From: a virus
DNA: 64,000 nt
IMG/VR virus record: IMGVR_UViG_3300007734_000755
Location: 50,838-114,837 of that record
Reading direction: 5' to 3' (one strand)
Positions 24,621 to 32,546 of this stretch are shown here, piece by piece; within the stretch, counting starts at the first letter, position 1; every line of letters starts with the position of its first letter. The translations under genes and the position numbers were made by a program. The notes under the pieces are model-generated. The model was not told where the DNA came from. It saw nothing but the letters and a program-made list of their open reading frames with translations, and ran no database searches.

Positions 24621-24654
24621 AAGAGGGAGAATGAAATTATCCATTCTCCCTCTT
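24621..24654 (-). other. 13-bp hairpin between ssb and uvsX
   Basis: Perfect arms AAGAGGGAGAATG and CATTCTCCCTCTT with an 8-base loop. It is followed on the coding strand by AACCTATTAGGAG, the uvsX ribosome site, and not by a U-tract. It may be an RNA processing or stability element, or a weak terminator that lowers uvsX relative to SSB. Confidence 0.6.
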
Positions 24655-24656
24655 AT

Positions 24657-24716
24657 GCACACGGCAGGCGCGACCTGGTGTGGAAGGGTGGCAACGGGAC
24701 GGTGCGCGCCGTTGAG
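24657..24716. other. GC-rich patch in the ssb-uvsX gap
   Basis: About 60 bases of strongly GC-rich sequence (for example GGCGCGCACCGTCCCG on the coding strand) in an AT-rich surrounding. It is non-coding except for a 32-codon GTG frame of doubtful reality. Like the DUF551 segment it looks imported. Confidence 0.5.
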
Positions 24717-24753
24717 AGATTTTGATCCGAAACACACCCTAACTGGTCAAGTC

Positions 24754-25506
24754 TTAGACTCCAAGAGACTTGAGAGCAGAATCAAGTTCTTCTGCTTCAC
24801 CGGGGACAGCCGTAGAAACATCACCCCCTTCTTCACTGCCGCCGTTTAAGAATTTATCCAAGGCTTCGGCAACCTGCCCAGTTGTTTTACGCTCGAAGAT
24901 CGCATTGAAATCTAGACCGTGGCTGAGGAAATCTTCGATTTCCTTCTTGGTTTGCGCCAACGGTGTTGACTTGCGCTTTGGCGTCATAACCGCCTCTGCG
25001 AACTTCTTTCCACCCTTCTTTGTGGATTGGACGGTTAGATCCAGTCCCTCGGTAACATCAGTGATATCGCCGTAATCGGGATTAAGCATTAGCTTAAGTA
25101 ACTCTTCGTAGATTGTCTTAGAGAACCCCCAAACCATAACGCCCTTGTCCTCTTCTCCTCTAGCGATGACCGGAGCAAAGAACCGTTGTTTCGATCCAAT
25201 CTCCTTGGCCATTGTGCGACTTTCCTCATCGCCCTCTTTATAGAGCTTAGAGACTAGATCACAGATCGGGCAGGATTCACTTAGGTTTCTCTTGAGACAG
25301 AAGATACTCGTAACCTTCTTTGAGTCCTCGCGTAGGTAATGGAAGAAGAATTCCTTGAGTGGATCTCCATCCTCGGTGGGCACAATACGAATTGTGGTGT
25401 CCACGTTTTCTAGAGGCTTCCAATAGGTTACGGTCTTACCCTTTCCGCCGGTTCTATCATTCAGCTTAGCCAATTTTTCTTTAATTTTTTTAATATCGAA
25501 CGCCAT
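24754..25506 (-). CDS. 32: single-stranded DNA-binding protein (gp32-like)
   Basis: A 250-residue SSB. The zinc-binding pattern is visible as IFCLKRNLSESCPICDL, the OB-fold part as RFFAPVIARGE and VMVWGFSKTIYEEL, and the C-terminal tail is acidic and Gly/Ser-rich, as in gp32. It coats single-stranded DNA and recruits helicase and recombinase. It is preceded by AGGAG and followed by a 150-base gap containing the GC-rich patch and hairpin. Confidence 0.88.
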   Translation of the reverse strand: MAFDIKKIKEKLAKLNDRTGGKGKTVTYWKPLENVDTTIRIVPTEDGDPLKEFFFHYLREDSKKVTSIFCLKRNLSESCPICDLVSKLYKEGDEESRTMAKEIGSKQRFFAPVIARGEEDKGVMVWGFSKTIYEELLKLMLNPDYGDITDVTEGLDLTVQSTKKGGKKFAEAVMTPKRKSTPLAQTKKEIEDFLSHGLDFNAIFERKTTGQVAEALDKFLNGGSEEGGDVSTAVPGEAEELDSALKSLGV

Positions 25507-25522
25507 TTTTATTCACTCCTGT

Positions 25523-26347
25523 TTATTGTTGTATTATGTTGGTATTAGCAACGAGGTAGACAAAATTTGTATCATAGTTTGTAGTTGTTATCTTGTAAGA
25601 GATATCAATTTCCGTACCGGAATAGGCCTCTTTCGTCTGCTGTTGGATCAGTTTAGTCAAGTTTTTGTTCTGTGTCAAGTCCTCTTTTCCGATGGCATAA
25701 AGAAAAACTTTCTGCATTGGTTGAGACAACTTGTATAAATAAGCCTCTTGTCCATCCTCGATATTATATATCCCAACAGTAGAGATTCTGTCTATCTCTC
25801 TTGTTGAAGACATCTTACCAAAGACTTCCTTTCCTGTCAATAAGTAGTTTATCATATGAAAAGTGGTTACAATTGTCTGGTTTATGCTCTCATAATACTC
25901 TGTAATCGATAAACCACCAAGAAGATTTTCTACTTGTGAGTTAGAAATTATCACAATTCTGTTTATGAGAGAGCTTCTAGCATACTCCTGAAGAATGCCA
26001 AATACTACCTTATCCCTGATTTTCTTCTCGTTGGAAATAAGGGCCGAATCTGGTCTTATATAAAGAAGGTCTACCTTTAGATGTTTAATCTTCTCTAAGA
26101 TTCTCAATGTTATACCCGATATCTCTCCACCACCCGCTAAAATTACGGTGGCGTCTCCCTTCAATTTCCCCAGTAGCTTTATTTCCGGAATGTTATCTTC
26201 GTATTCTTCTATAGAGTTCTTTTTGGGGATAGAAAAGCAATTTTTGCCCTTTATTCCGACATCTATTTTGTATATTTTATATTCTGGATATTGTGAGAAT
26301 AAGTCAGCAATACAACATCCACCATTTCCAATCCCAATTATGTTCAT
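25523..26347 (-). CDS. FtsZ/tubulin-superfamily-like protein (divergent)
   Basis: A 274-residue protein. It starts MNIIGIGNGGCCIADLF (glycine loop at 5-10, like the FtsZ GxGGxG start) and has AGGGEISGIT at 71-80, in the place of the tubulin signature GGGTGSG. It continues ILEKIKHLKVDLLYIRPDSA, as in FtsZ before its next strand, and SQVENLLGGLSITEYYESIN like the FtsZ region after it. The signature deviates (Glu-Ile-Ser for Thr-Gly-Ser), so GTP hydrolysis is uncertain. I recall similar proteins in T4-like marine phages. It overlaps the polymerase gene as ATGA and precedes ssb. Confidence 0.65.
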   Translation of the reverse strand: MNIIGIGNGGCCIADLFSQYPEYKIYKIDVGIKGKNCFSIPKKNSIEEYEDNIPEIKLLGKLKGDATVILAGGGEISGITLRILEKIKHLKVDLLYIRPDSALISNEKKIRDKVVFGILQEYARSSLINRIVIISNSQVENLLGGLSITEYYESINQTIVTTFHMINYLLTGKEVFGKMSSTREIDRISTVGIYNIEDGQEAYLYKLSQPMQKVFLYAIGKEDLTQNKNLTKLIQQQTKEAYSGTEIDISYKITTTNYDTNFVYLVANTNIIQQ

Positions 26348-27546
26348 AGTGTCCTCATATCTCCAAATCCCTTTCCAACTTTCCTGGTTATTAGAAATTT
26401 ACCAAAACAGGTATTAGAGAACGTTTCACAGATCTCCTTTGCCATGTCTTTTTCCGTTACATCCATATCAACCACAATAGAATCGTGAATTAGAAACTTT
26501 ACAAAAGATTTTTTGTTATGAAGTAACTTATCAACTAGAATTGCTTGTCTTAGAAAGACATCGGAGGCGGTACTTTGAACAATATAGTTAAGAGAATGCT
26601 CCGCATCTGCCATTATTTCACGTTGAAAGAAATTTTTAACTATATTTCCGTCATAATATTTGTTCTTTATAGAATTCTTATCATAAACGCTGCAAGATAT
26701 TTTTTCTTGTGAAGCAGTCAACTTATGGGTGCCACGCTCATCATACATCCACGCCAAGAACTTCTTCTTTGCCTCGTCTCTTGGTATCTCCTCGCAGAAA
26801 ATGTTTATTCTATTCCATTCGTGGACATCTATTTCTGGTTGTTTTTTCCCGTTTAGAGCTAGCATAACTCTAGGTTCGAAGGCATTGAAGTCCAGCTCCA
26901 GCAAGAAACTATTTGTTGATTCTATAGCTGGTCGCATAGCCTTCGACAGAGTCAAGATAGGGAAGCTATCGGGCTCAGTTGTAAGACGACCGGTAATTGC
27001 TCCGAACAAATTGTATTTGGTTGCTTTTTCTGTCTTTCCCAGGCTTTTCCCCAATTGTATCAGGGAACTTACGCTTGCAACCTCTTTTAAGTGTTGTGGG
27101 GAAAACTTTACTTTTTTATCCGAAAGATTAATTAACATTCTGTTCAAATCATAAAGAAAATCATAGTTTTTTGGTCTCTCTTTTGTTAGAAAGATTTCTT
27201 GAATCAGCTCATTTCTTATAGAGAAGAATTCCTTGATGAAGGAAATCGGGACAAGATCATAGAAACAATATTCATCCAAGGAGACTTGAGCTGTTACGAA
27301 TGACTTAAGATAGGACCTTAATTTACTCTTGCTAATAAGATATCGCTCTCTCATAGAGTGAGAGCAGGCGTCTTCTATATTCTTTGTCCCGGCGTACAAA
27401 CAAGCTAGTTCATATTTTTTATCGCCCATCATTGGAGAATAATCCCAAGTATGAGATCCGCTCTCTAATGAAGAGAACTTTATGATTTCTCCGTCTACGA
27501 AACAGGAATCACATTTTTTCTTAGAGTCTATGAGTTCAAAAATCAT
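26344..27546 (-). CDS. family A DNA polymerase domain without exonuclease
   Basis: A 400-residue protein covering only the polymerase domain. GAITGRLTTEPDSFPIL matches the TGR region, motif A is LDFNAFEPR near 215 (usual DYSQIELR), the O-helix is IPRDEAKKKFLAWMY near 258 (Arg, Lys and Tyr kept), then IVQSTASDVFLRQ and motif C HDSIVVD near 352. It is much shorter than Pol I, with no 3'-5' exonuclease. A split family A polymerase is known from Rhodothermus phage RM378, but no exonuclease partner is visible here. A complete DnaE is at 3.7-7.1 kb. Confidence 0.85.
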   Translation of the reverse strand: MIFELIDSKKKCDSCFVDGEIIKFSSLESGSHTWDYSPMMGDKKYELACLYAGTKNIEDACSHSMRERYLISKSKLRSYLKSFVTAQVSLDEYCFYDLVPISFIKEFFSIRNELIQEIFLTKERPKNYDFLYDLNRMLINLSDKKVKFSPQHLKEVASVSSLIQLGKSLGKTEKATKYNLFGAITGRLTTEPDSFPILTLSKAMRPAIESTNSFLLELDFNAFEPRVMLALNGKKQPEIDVHEWNRINIFCEEIPRDEAKKKFLAWMYDERGTHKLTASQEKISCSVYDKNSIKNKYYDGNIVKNFFQREIMADAEHSLNYIVQSTASDVFLRQAILVDKLLHNKKSFVKFLIHDSIVVDMDVTEKDMAKEICETFSNTCFGKFLITRKVGKGFGDMRTL

Positions 27547-27567
27547 AGACGTATCTTACCAACTTGA

Positions 27568-28812
27568 CTATTTGCTGTCAAACTCGATTGTTGCTTGGTT
27601 TCGATATGTAACAGTTCCAACATTATCTGTAAAATATTTTATAGCGGCGATAGCAGCCTTTGCTGGATTGGTGTCCTGATTAGATCTAAAAATTTCTATT
27701 GACGTCTCTCTAGCTCTATCTAATGTTTCTTCTTCGACAGTACCAGTCAACTCTGCACTTCTAAACAAGAGATAGAGTCTTATGTAATCCTCTATCCCAG
27801 TAGGAGTCATAGTTTCTCTGGGAGTATCCTGTACGTTTGCTGTACCACACGGATTTATCAAATAACTCTTATACGAGGAGGTAGAGGCGATAAACGCAGA
27901 ATAAAATGATTTAATTGTCGTTATAAATTCATTAAGATAACTGTAAGAATCCATGTCGTATGGTATCACTCGATCGTAATATGTGTCAAAGAATAGTTGT
28001 AGCTTTTCCTCTGGATTCTCCTTGGTGAGTATCCCTGGTATAAAGTTTGCCGCAACTGTTTCGAAGTCTAATTGATTCTCTCCGGAATCCGCCGGTTTAG
28101 TCCTTATATCAACGTAAACTCTCCACGGAATTTCTCTATCAATTTTTAAATTATTTCTAATACACAGCTCTAGAAACGGTTCGTGATTTGGGTCCTCAAA
28201 AAACCCGGCTCTTTCATCTTCGTTTATGGTTTTCTCGTTATAAATCTCTATGCCTAATCCGGTATGTAATAAAGAAAAATCCACCGACTCGACGTACCCT
28301 GCTCTTGTGAAGTATTCTCTGTTGTTTTTCACAAAAGAAACAAGTTCATCGGCAAAATCATTAAACGACTTGATAGAATTTGTTTTATTTGATGATTTCA
28401 AATATTGAAAAAACCTTTGATATAGATTTTTTAGAAGCTCAACAAATTCGAGACTCCCGTTTATGTATCCTTTTAATGGCGGAATATCCTTTGCAAAATA
28501 CTTGCTATTTCTGCTCATTGAACCTAGAGCATAATATTCTTTATATTGTTGTCTTAGAGGAAATACAAAGTCTAAAACTGGCTGAATAGCCCTAACCTGA
28601 ATTTTATCCTTGCTGTAGGTACAGTGTCTTAGCAACCCTGGCTTTGGTATAATCGGGATACCTAGAGTGTCAACCTTCCCATAGAATGGCGATGTATACC
28701 AAGAGTCTAGGTAATATTTAGTATAAACAAGACCGGGTTTGGGAGAAACAAACAAATCATTTTTATCGTCGAACTCCTTCCTTCTTAAGAAAGTTTCTTT
28801 TATATTTCCCAT
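27568..28812 (-). CDS. hypothetical virion/baseplate-associated protein, 414 aa
   Basis: A Tyr/Phe-rich protein I cannot name (KPGLVYTKYYLDSWYTSPFYG at the N-terminus). It stands at the end of the baseplate gene run and before the polymerase gene, with AAGGAAC just upstream. Size, composition and place suggest a baseplate or tail component. No enzymatic motif is seen. Confidence 0.65.
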   Translation of the reverse strand: MGNIKETFLRRKEFDDKNDLFVSPKPGLVYTKYYLDSWYTSPFYGKVDTLGIPIIPKPGLLRHCTYSKDKIQVRAIQPVLDFVFPLRQQYKEYYALGSMSRNSKYFAKDIPPLKGYINGSLEFVELLKNLYQRFFQYLKSSNKTNSIKSFNDFADELVSFVKNNREYFTRAGYVESVDFSLLHTGLGIEIYNEKTINEDERAGFFEDPNHEPFLELCIRNNLKIDREIPWRVYVDIRTKPADSGENQLDFETVAANFIPGILTKENPEEKLQLFFDTYYDRVIPYDMDSYSYLNEFITTIKSFYSAFIASTSSYKSYLINPCGTANVQDTPRETMTPTGIEDYIRLYLLFRSAELTGTVEEETLDRARETSIEIFRSNQDTNPAKAAIAAIKYFTDNVGTVTYRNQATIEFDSK

Positions 28813-28821
28813 TTTGTTCCT

Positions 28822-31539
28822 TTATGGCAGCTTCGCGTCTTTACCAAAATGTTCAGCTCTGTCAAGCGATGTCACCTTTATCTTTTTAACGTTTTTGTTC
28901 TTCTTTGCTTCTTCCTTGCTCTTTGTTTCTGGAGGGATTACATTTTGAGCCTCTATTTTTATAATAGATTCAACGTCATTCTCTAGAAGCTGAATAACAT
29001 GATCAACTGGATTTGTCATCAAGATTGATACGCTATCAGTTATTTTTCCGCTAGCAACCGGAATAGAGGCGGTCTTCGTTTTTTCCCTATTGTTATTTCT
29101 TGGATTATAAAACCAGTCTGCCTTGGCCACTGTGGTATATTCGTTTGTTGAACTAAAAGTATCGGTCGTTTCCTTCACTTTATAATATCCGGCTATACCG
29201 GGATCGTTTTCTTCAGAATCTATTCCTAACGGATTAGAAGGAATACAAATCACTGAGTCGTAATCAAACATATTATTACCCAGCATTGTTGCACTAGTTT
29301 GATAATAAAAGAAAAATGTTCTCGATTCCTTATTGGAAAGAGCTTCTAACGCAAGAGCCGACCTAATCTTTGTAAAATCTTGCGCCATAAAGTTCATCGC
29401 TGTAACAGCACCACCATCTGCTCCAATCTTTATATGAATTATTCCTCTCTTAGAATCTTCAATCTCATCAAACTTGAACTCTGAATTCCCTAGGTTAGTA
29501 AACATCGGAGATGATATCTGCGAAGTCTTATTATTGATTTGCCCGTGATAAATTAACGGAAGAGCTTTATCGGTTGGATTTTTGCTAATCAACTCAGACA
29601 ACTTCCTCAAGTTAGTTTCGTCACTAGAAAAATATACTTGTTCCACCAAATCTTTTGGTGGAGGACTCTTTAAATAAAATTGAGTTTGTTTTATTGCAGT
29701 GGTTGGCGATTTGTCATCAAACCCAACTCTGTTGCGATATAATATTTCCGGAACCAAATCAGTTAGAATATCGGTTATAAATGCCCCAAACGAATATTCT
29801 AGAAGATCCTTCTTGAAAAATTTATTGTAGTACCACTGCTGGAAAACTCCGGTTTCTACCAGAAGGTCCCCAATGTTGACAGAGCAGGTTTCTTCCCCAA
29901 CCTTCATCAACACGCTTCCAAACATCATATGTGGTAGTGACACTTTTTCTTCTTTTTCTAAGAACATATATCCTGCCGACAGCAGTGCCTTTAATGGAAA
30001 AAACATTATATTCCCGTAGTGAGAAGTTTTTACTTTTTCATCGTATGGAGCGTTGAATATTCTTGCAAATATTCTGGTTAACAACTCTTCTGTTCCGGCC
30101 TTGTTTGTCTTGATAAATTCCTTTATGGTCGCATTTTCTTTAAATTTTGATGAGTTATACGTGCTTGTATTTTGAACAAGATCAACAAAATCTCCATTAT
30201 CGGGGTGTACTATCGAAAAGATTGTTTTAATTATAAATTCATCCGATGGGGTCTTTATCGTATTAAACCTCACCGAAAACAACTGACCCTGGCTCTTAAT
30301 TTGATCAAGAAACACCGTCGTCAACTCATTTTTTAATCCGCTCATAAGGAGGGCTATTGTCTTGTTTGTTCTTGAAAGATCTTTCGTTATATCTTTTATT
30401 TTGAACTCTTTTCTTTTCTGCTCAATTTTGCTTATTTCCCCAACTTCGTGTTCTGTTTTTGAATTTCTTAGTTGTTCATCTAATAATTTTGATTGATTCT
30501 TCAGATCTCCAAGTCTTTTTAGTTTATCAAGAGATTCTTTCTTTATCTTTAAATTTTCAATATTTTTTGAAGTTGGTGCAGGCTTAGATATGTCGTTCAC
30601 GGCGCGTAAAGATGTATCATGAAAGTTATAGAAGGACACTCCAAGAGAAATTACCCCTTTTTCATCAAATCCAAAGTCATGCTTAAATTTGTTTAAGAGA
30701 TAAACCTTTTTTTCCTTGGCCTCTATTACACTTATCAAGTGGTCGCTTACTCCAGTTATTCCATTGGCAACCTTACGCCCGTATTCAAGCCTTATTATCT
30801 CTTTTTTTGTATCGAGATTAGTAACTAACTTCATAAAACTTAGGCCATATGGAAGCTTTGTTTCGCCCTTTCTACACGGAGTTCCCTGTTCATTAATTTC
30901 TTGCGTAAGAACATTCATATTCCCAAACACAAACTTAATGTCTATCATAGAATTTATGTGAGTAGACAAATTGAACTTGTTCTCAACAGAAATATCTAAG
31001 ATTCCACATCCTTCCGACCTTGCATTTTTGTTGTTTAAGATAAAGTCCAAATCGTATTTTTGTTTGAACGGAAAGTCTATAAATTGAAACTTATCTCTGG
31101 GCGTTTTTTTGTATCCATATTGAAGTTTCACATATGGCTGAAGAAAGGCCGCCTGATACGGTTTCATTGATGACATAAACAACAGGTAGTCTTGAAGATC
31201 CTTAGAAGAGACTGATTGGCCTTTTAGAGTTTCATCTATTTCAAATATGTCTAGGAATCTTCCGTTTAGGAAAATAAACTTATCCTCCTTCTCACCTGCT
31301 CTTTCCACAATAAATTTATTAAAAGAAGCGTCAGTTCCCAACCCCTTACGCAACGCATTATACAGAGCCAGTTGAGTTGGTGTTCCAGGAAAAGTCTTAT
31401 CATAAAATAAACGCGCCAGGACGCTTTTTTTTCTTTCTCCTCGAGAAAGAATAGGGGTGATAAATTCAGATATCCATCCCTGTGGGTTCAGATGATTAAG
31501 AGGGAAATAAACATTTAATTCGTTAGATAATTCTATCAT
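28822..31539 (-). CDS. large baseplate-associated structural protein, 905 aa
   Basis: A long protein with mixed domains. It has a beta-rich N-terminal half, a central coiled-coil-like stretch (around LKIKKESLDKLKRLGDLKNQ), a second beta-rich part and a Lys-rich C-terminus (EEAKKNKNVKKIKV). It lies directly after the gp53-like gene, where T4-like phages keep large baseplate wedge or hub proteins. I cannot match it to a specific T4 gene. Confidence 0.65.
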   Translation of the reverse strand: MIELSNELNVYFPLNHLNPQGWISEFITPILSRGERKKSVLARLFYDKTFPGTPTQLALYNALRKGLGTDASFNKFIVERAGEKEDKFIFLNGRFLDIFEIDETLKGQSVSSKDLQDYLLFMSSMKPYQAAFLQPYVKLQYGYKKTPRDKFQFIDFPFKQKYDLDFILNNKNARSEGCGILDISVENKFNLSTHINSMIDIKFVFGNMNVLTQEINEQGTPCRKGETKLPYGLSFMKLVTNLDTKKEIIRLEYGRKVANGITGVSDHLISVIEAKEKKVYLLNKFKHDFGFDEKGVISLGVSFYNFHDTSLRAVNDISKPAPTSKNIENLKIKKESLDKLKRLGDLKNQSKLLDEQLRNSKTEHEVGEISKIEQKRKEFKIKDITKDLSRTNKTIALLMSGLKNELTTVFLDQIKSQGQLFSVRFNTIKTPSDEFIIKTIFSIVHPDNGDFVDLVQNTSTYNSSKFKENATIKEFIKTNKAGTEELLTRIFARIFNAPYDEKVKTSHYGNIMFFPLKALLSAGYMFLEKEEKVSLPHMMFGSVLMKVGEETCSVNIGDLLVETGVFQQWYYNKFFKKDLLEYSFGAFITDILTDLVPEILYRNRVGFDDKSPTTAIKQTQFYLKSPPPKDLVEQVYFSSDETNLRKLSELISKNPTDKALPLIYHGQINNKTSQISSPMFTNLGNSEFKFDEIEDSKRGIIHIKIGADGGAVTAMNFMAQDFTKIRSALALEALSNKESRTFFFYYQTSATMLGNNMFDYDSVICIPSNPLGIDSEENDPGIAGYYKVKETTDTFSSTNEYTTVAKADWFYNPRNNNREKTKTASIPVASGKITDSVSILMTNPVDHVIQLLENDVESIIKIEAQNVIPPETKSKEEAKKNKNVKKIKVTSLDRAEHFGKDAKLP

Positions 31540-31542
31540 TAA

Positions 31543-31887
31543 TTAAAATCCATAAAGGTTTAGGATGACATCCAACGGAACCGGTATTTTTATGATATCT
31601 CCAAATTTAATATCAGCTTCGGTGGCTATCCCGTTAAAAAGCGCAATTAGCCACCAATATTGAGAATTTCCATAATGGGTATGAGACATCTTATATAATC
31701 TCTTTCCAAGTCCCCAGGTTTCGTTGATATATGTAATCCCAGATAGCTCAGTTTCGGAAGGCTGTCTTGTTGTCGCCGTGCCAGTTTGGATAAGACCAGA
31801 TGGACCAAACCTGCTACTAAATATTTTTTTATAATCAGAATCAATATTCTTAATGATATTTTCTTTTTTATATCGAGAAATAGACAT
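31543..31887 (-). CDS. 53: baseplate wedge subunit gp53-like
   Basis: A 114-residue protein. YINETWGLGKRLYKMSHTHY and NSQYWWLIALFN, then DIKFGDIIKIPVPLDVIL, give the LysM-like plan of gp53 (small fold with YG, WW and Gly-Asp-x-Ile-x-IP). It binds the baseplate wedge arms in T4. Upstream AAGGAG supports the start. It is followed by the 905-residue gene. Confidence 0.8.
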   Translation of the reverse strand: MSISRYKKENIIKNIDSDYKKIFSSRFGPSGLIQTGTATTRQPSETELSGITYINETWGLGKRLYKMSHTHYGNSQYWWLIALFNGIATEADIKFGDIIKIPVPLDVILNLYGF

Positions 31888-31889
31888 AA

Positions 31890-32543
31890 TTATTTTTGAC
31901 TCCTTAGAATGTTTACGGGATTACCCCCACCACTGATAAACCCTGGCGTGTAATGGTGTAGCACATTAAAGTTAAAGGATAACGAATATGCCTTTGGATA
32001 GGTTTCATATCCCTCTCCTCGAGAGAATACTCCCTTGGTTAGGTCGTGCTTTATAACAACTCCCCCATCAAAATATCCCAATAAAGAACTGTCTGTCGTC
32101 TTATCATAGATTAAATTAGAGAAGAAGATTGTAACGAGAGGAGGAGATGATATAACATTTACCGCGCCATTCTTTTGATATGACGGATATAAATTTTGGA
32201 CTAGAGTATTCAATTTATCGGCAATCTCTCTTGAGTGAGCCAGCCCGTTGGATGGAAGAGTTAAGTCAAAGGAAATTTTTCTTGTAGTTCCTTGATAGAT
32301 GGGAATCGGGTCCATTCTTCCATACACCTTCTTAGAATCATATGATAAAGAAAAGTTGTCAGACACGTCCTTGATATAAGCCGGGAAGGCTATGGATTTT
32401 GATTTTAGATCATCTGTGTTGCGAGTTGGAAAATAAAAGACCAGATTATATCCTGGCATCTTTGTGCTGATATTGCTCTCATAGTCTGGAGCGTTAATGC
32501 TAACACTACTATCAACTATTTCTTTTATCGTTGGTATTGCCAT
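31890..32543 (-). CDS. baseplate/tail-tube-initiator-like protein, 217 aa
   Basis: Residues about 70-100 (YGRMDPIPIYQGTTRKISF) and later LYPSYQKNG resemble proteins that cap or initiate the tail tube (gp48/gp54 position) in myoviruses of this group. The precise T4 counterpart is uncertain. It lies between the tape-measure candidate and gp53, the expected place for hub or initiator proteins. Confidence 0.6.
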   Translation of the reverse strand: MAIPTIKEIVDSSVSINAPDYESNISTKMPGYNLVFYFPTRNTDDLKSKSIAFPAYIKDVSDNFSLSYDSKKVYGRMDPIPIYQGTTRKISFDLTLPSNGLAHSREIADKLNTLVQNLYPSYQKNGAVNVISSPPLVTIFFSNLIYDKTTDSSLLGYFDGGVVIKHDLTKGVFSRGEGYETYPKAYSLSFNFNVLHHYTPGFISGGGNPVNILRSQK

Positions 32544-32546
32544 AAT

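Noticed and set aside
24621-24735. 32-codon GTG-initiated frame in the ssb-uvsX gap
   Set aside because: Arg-rich, in GC-rich sequence where chance frames are long, and ending inside the hairpin. No similarity recognised.
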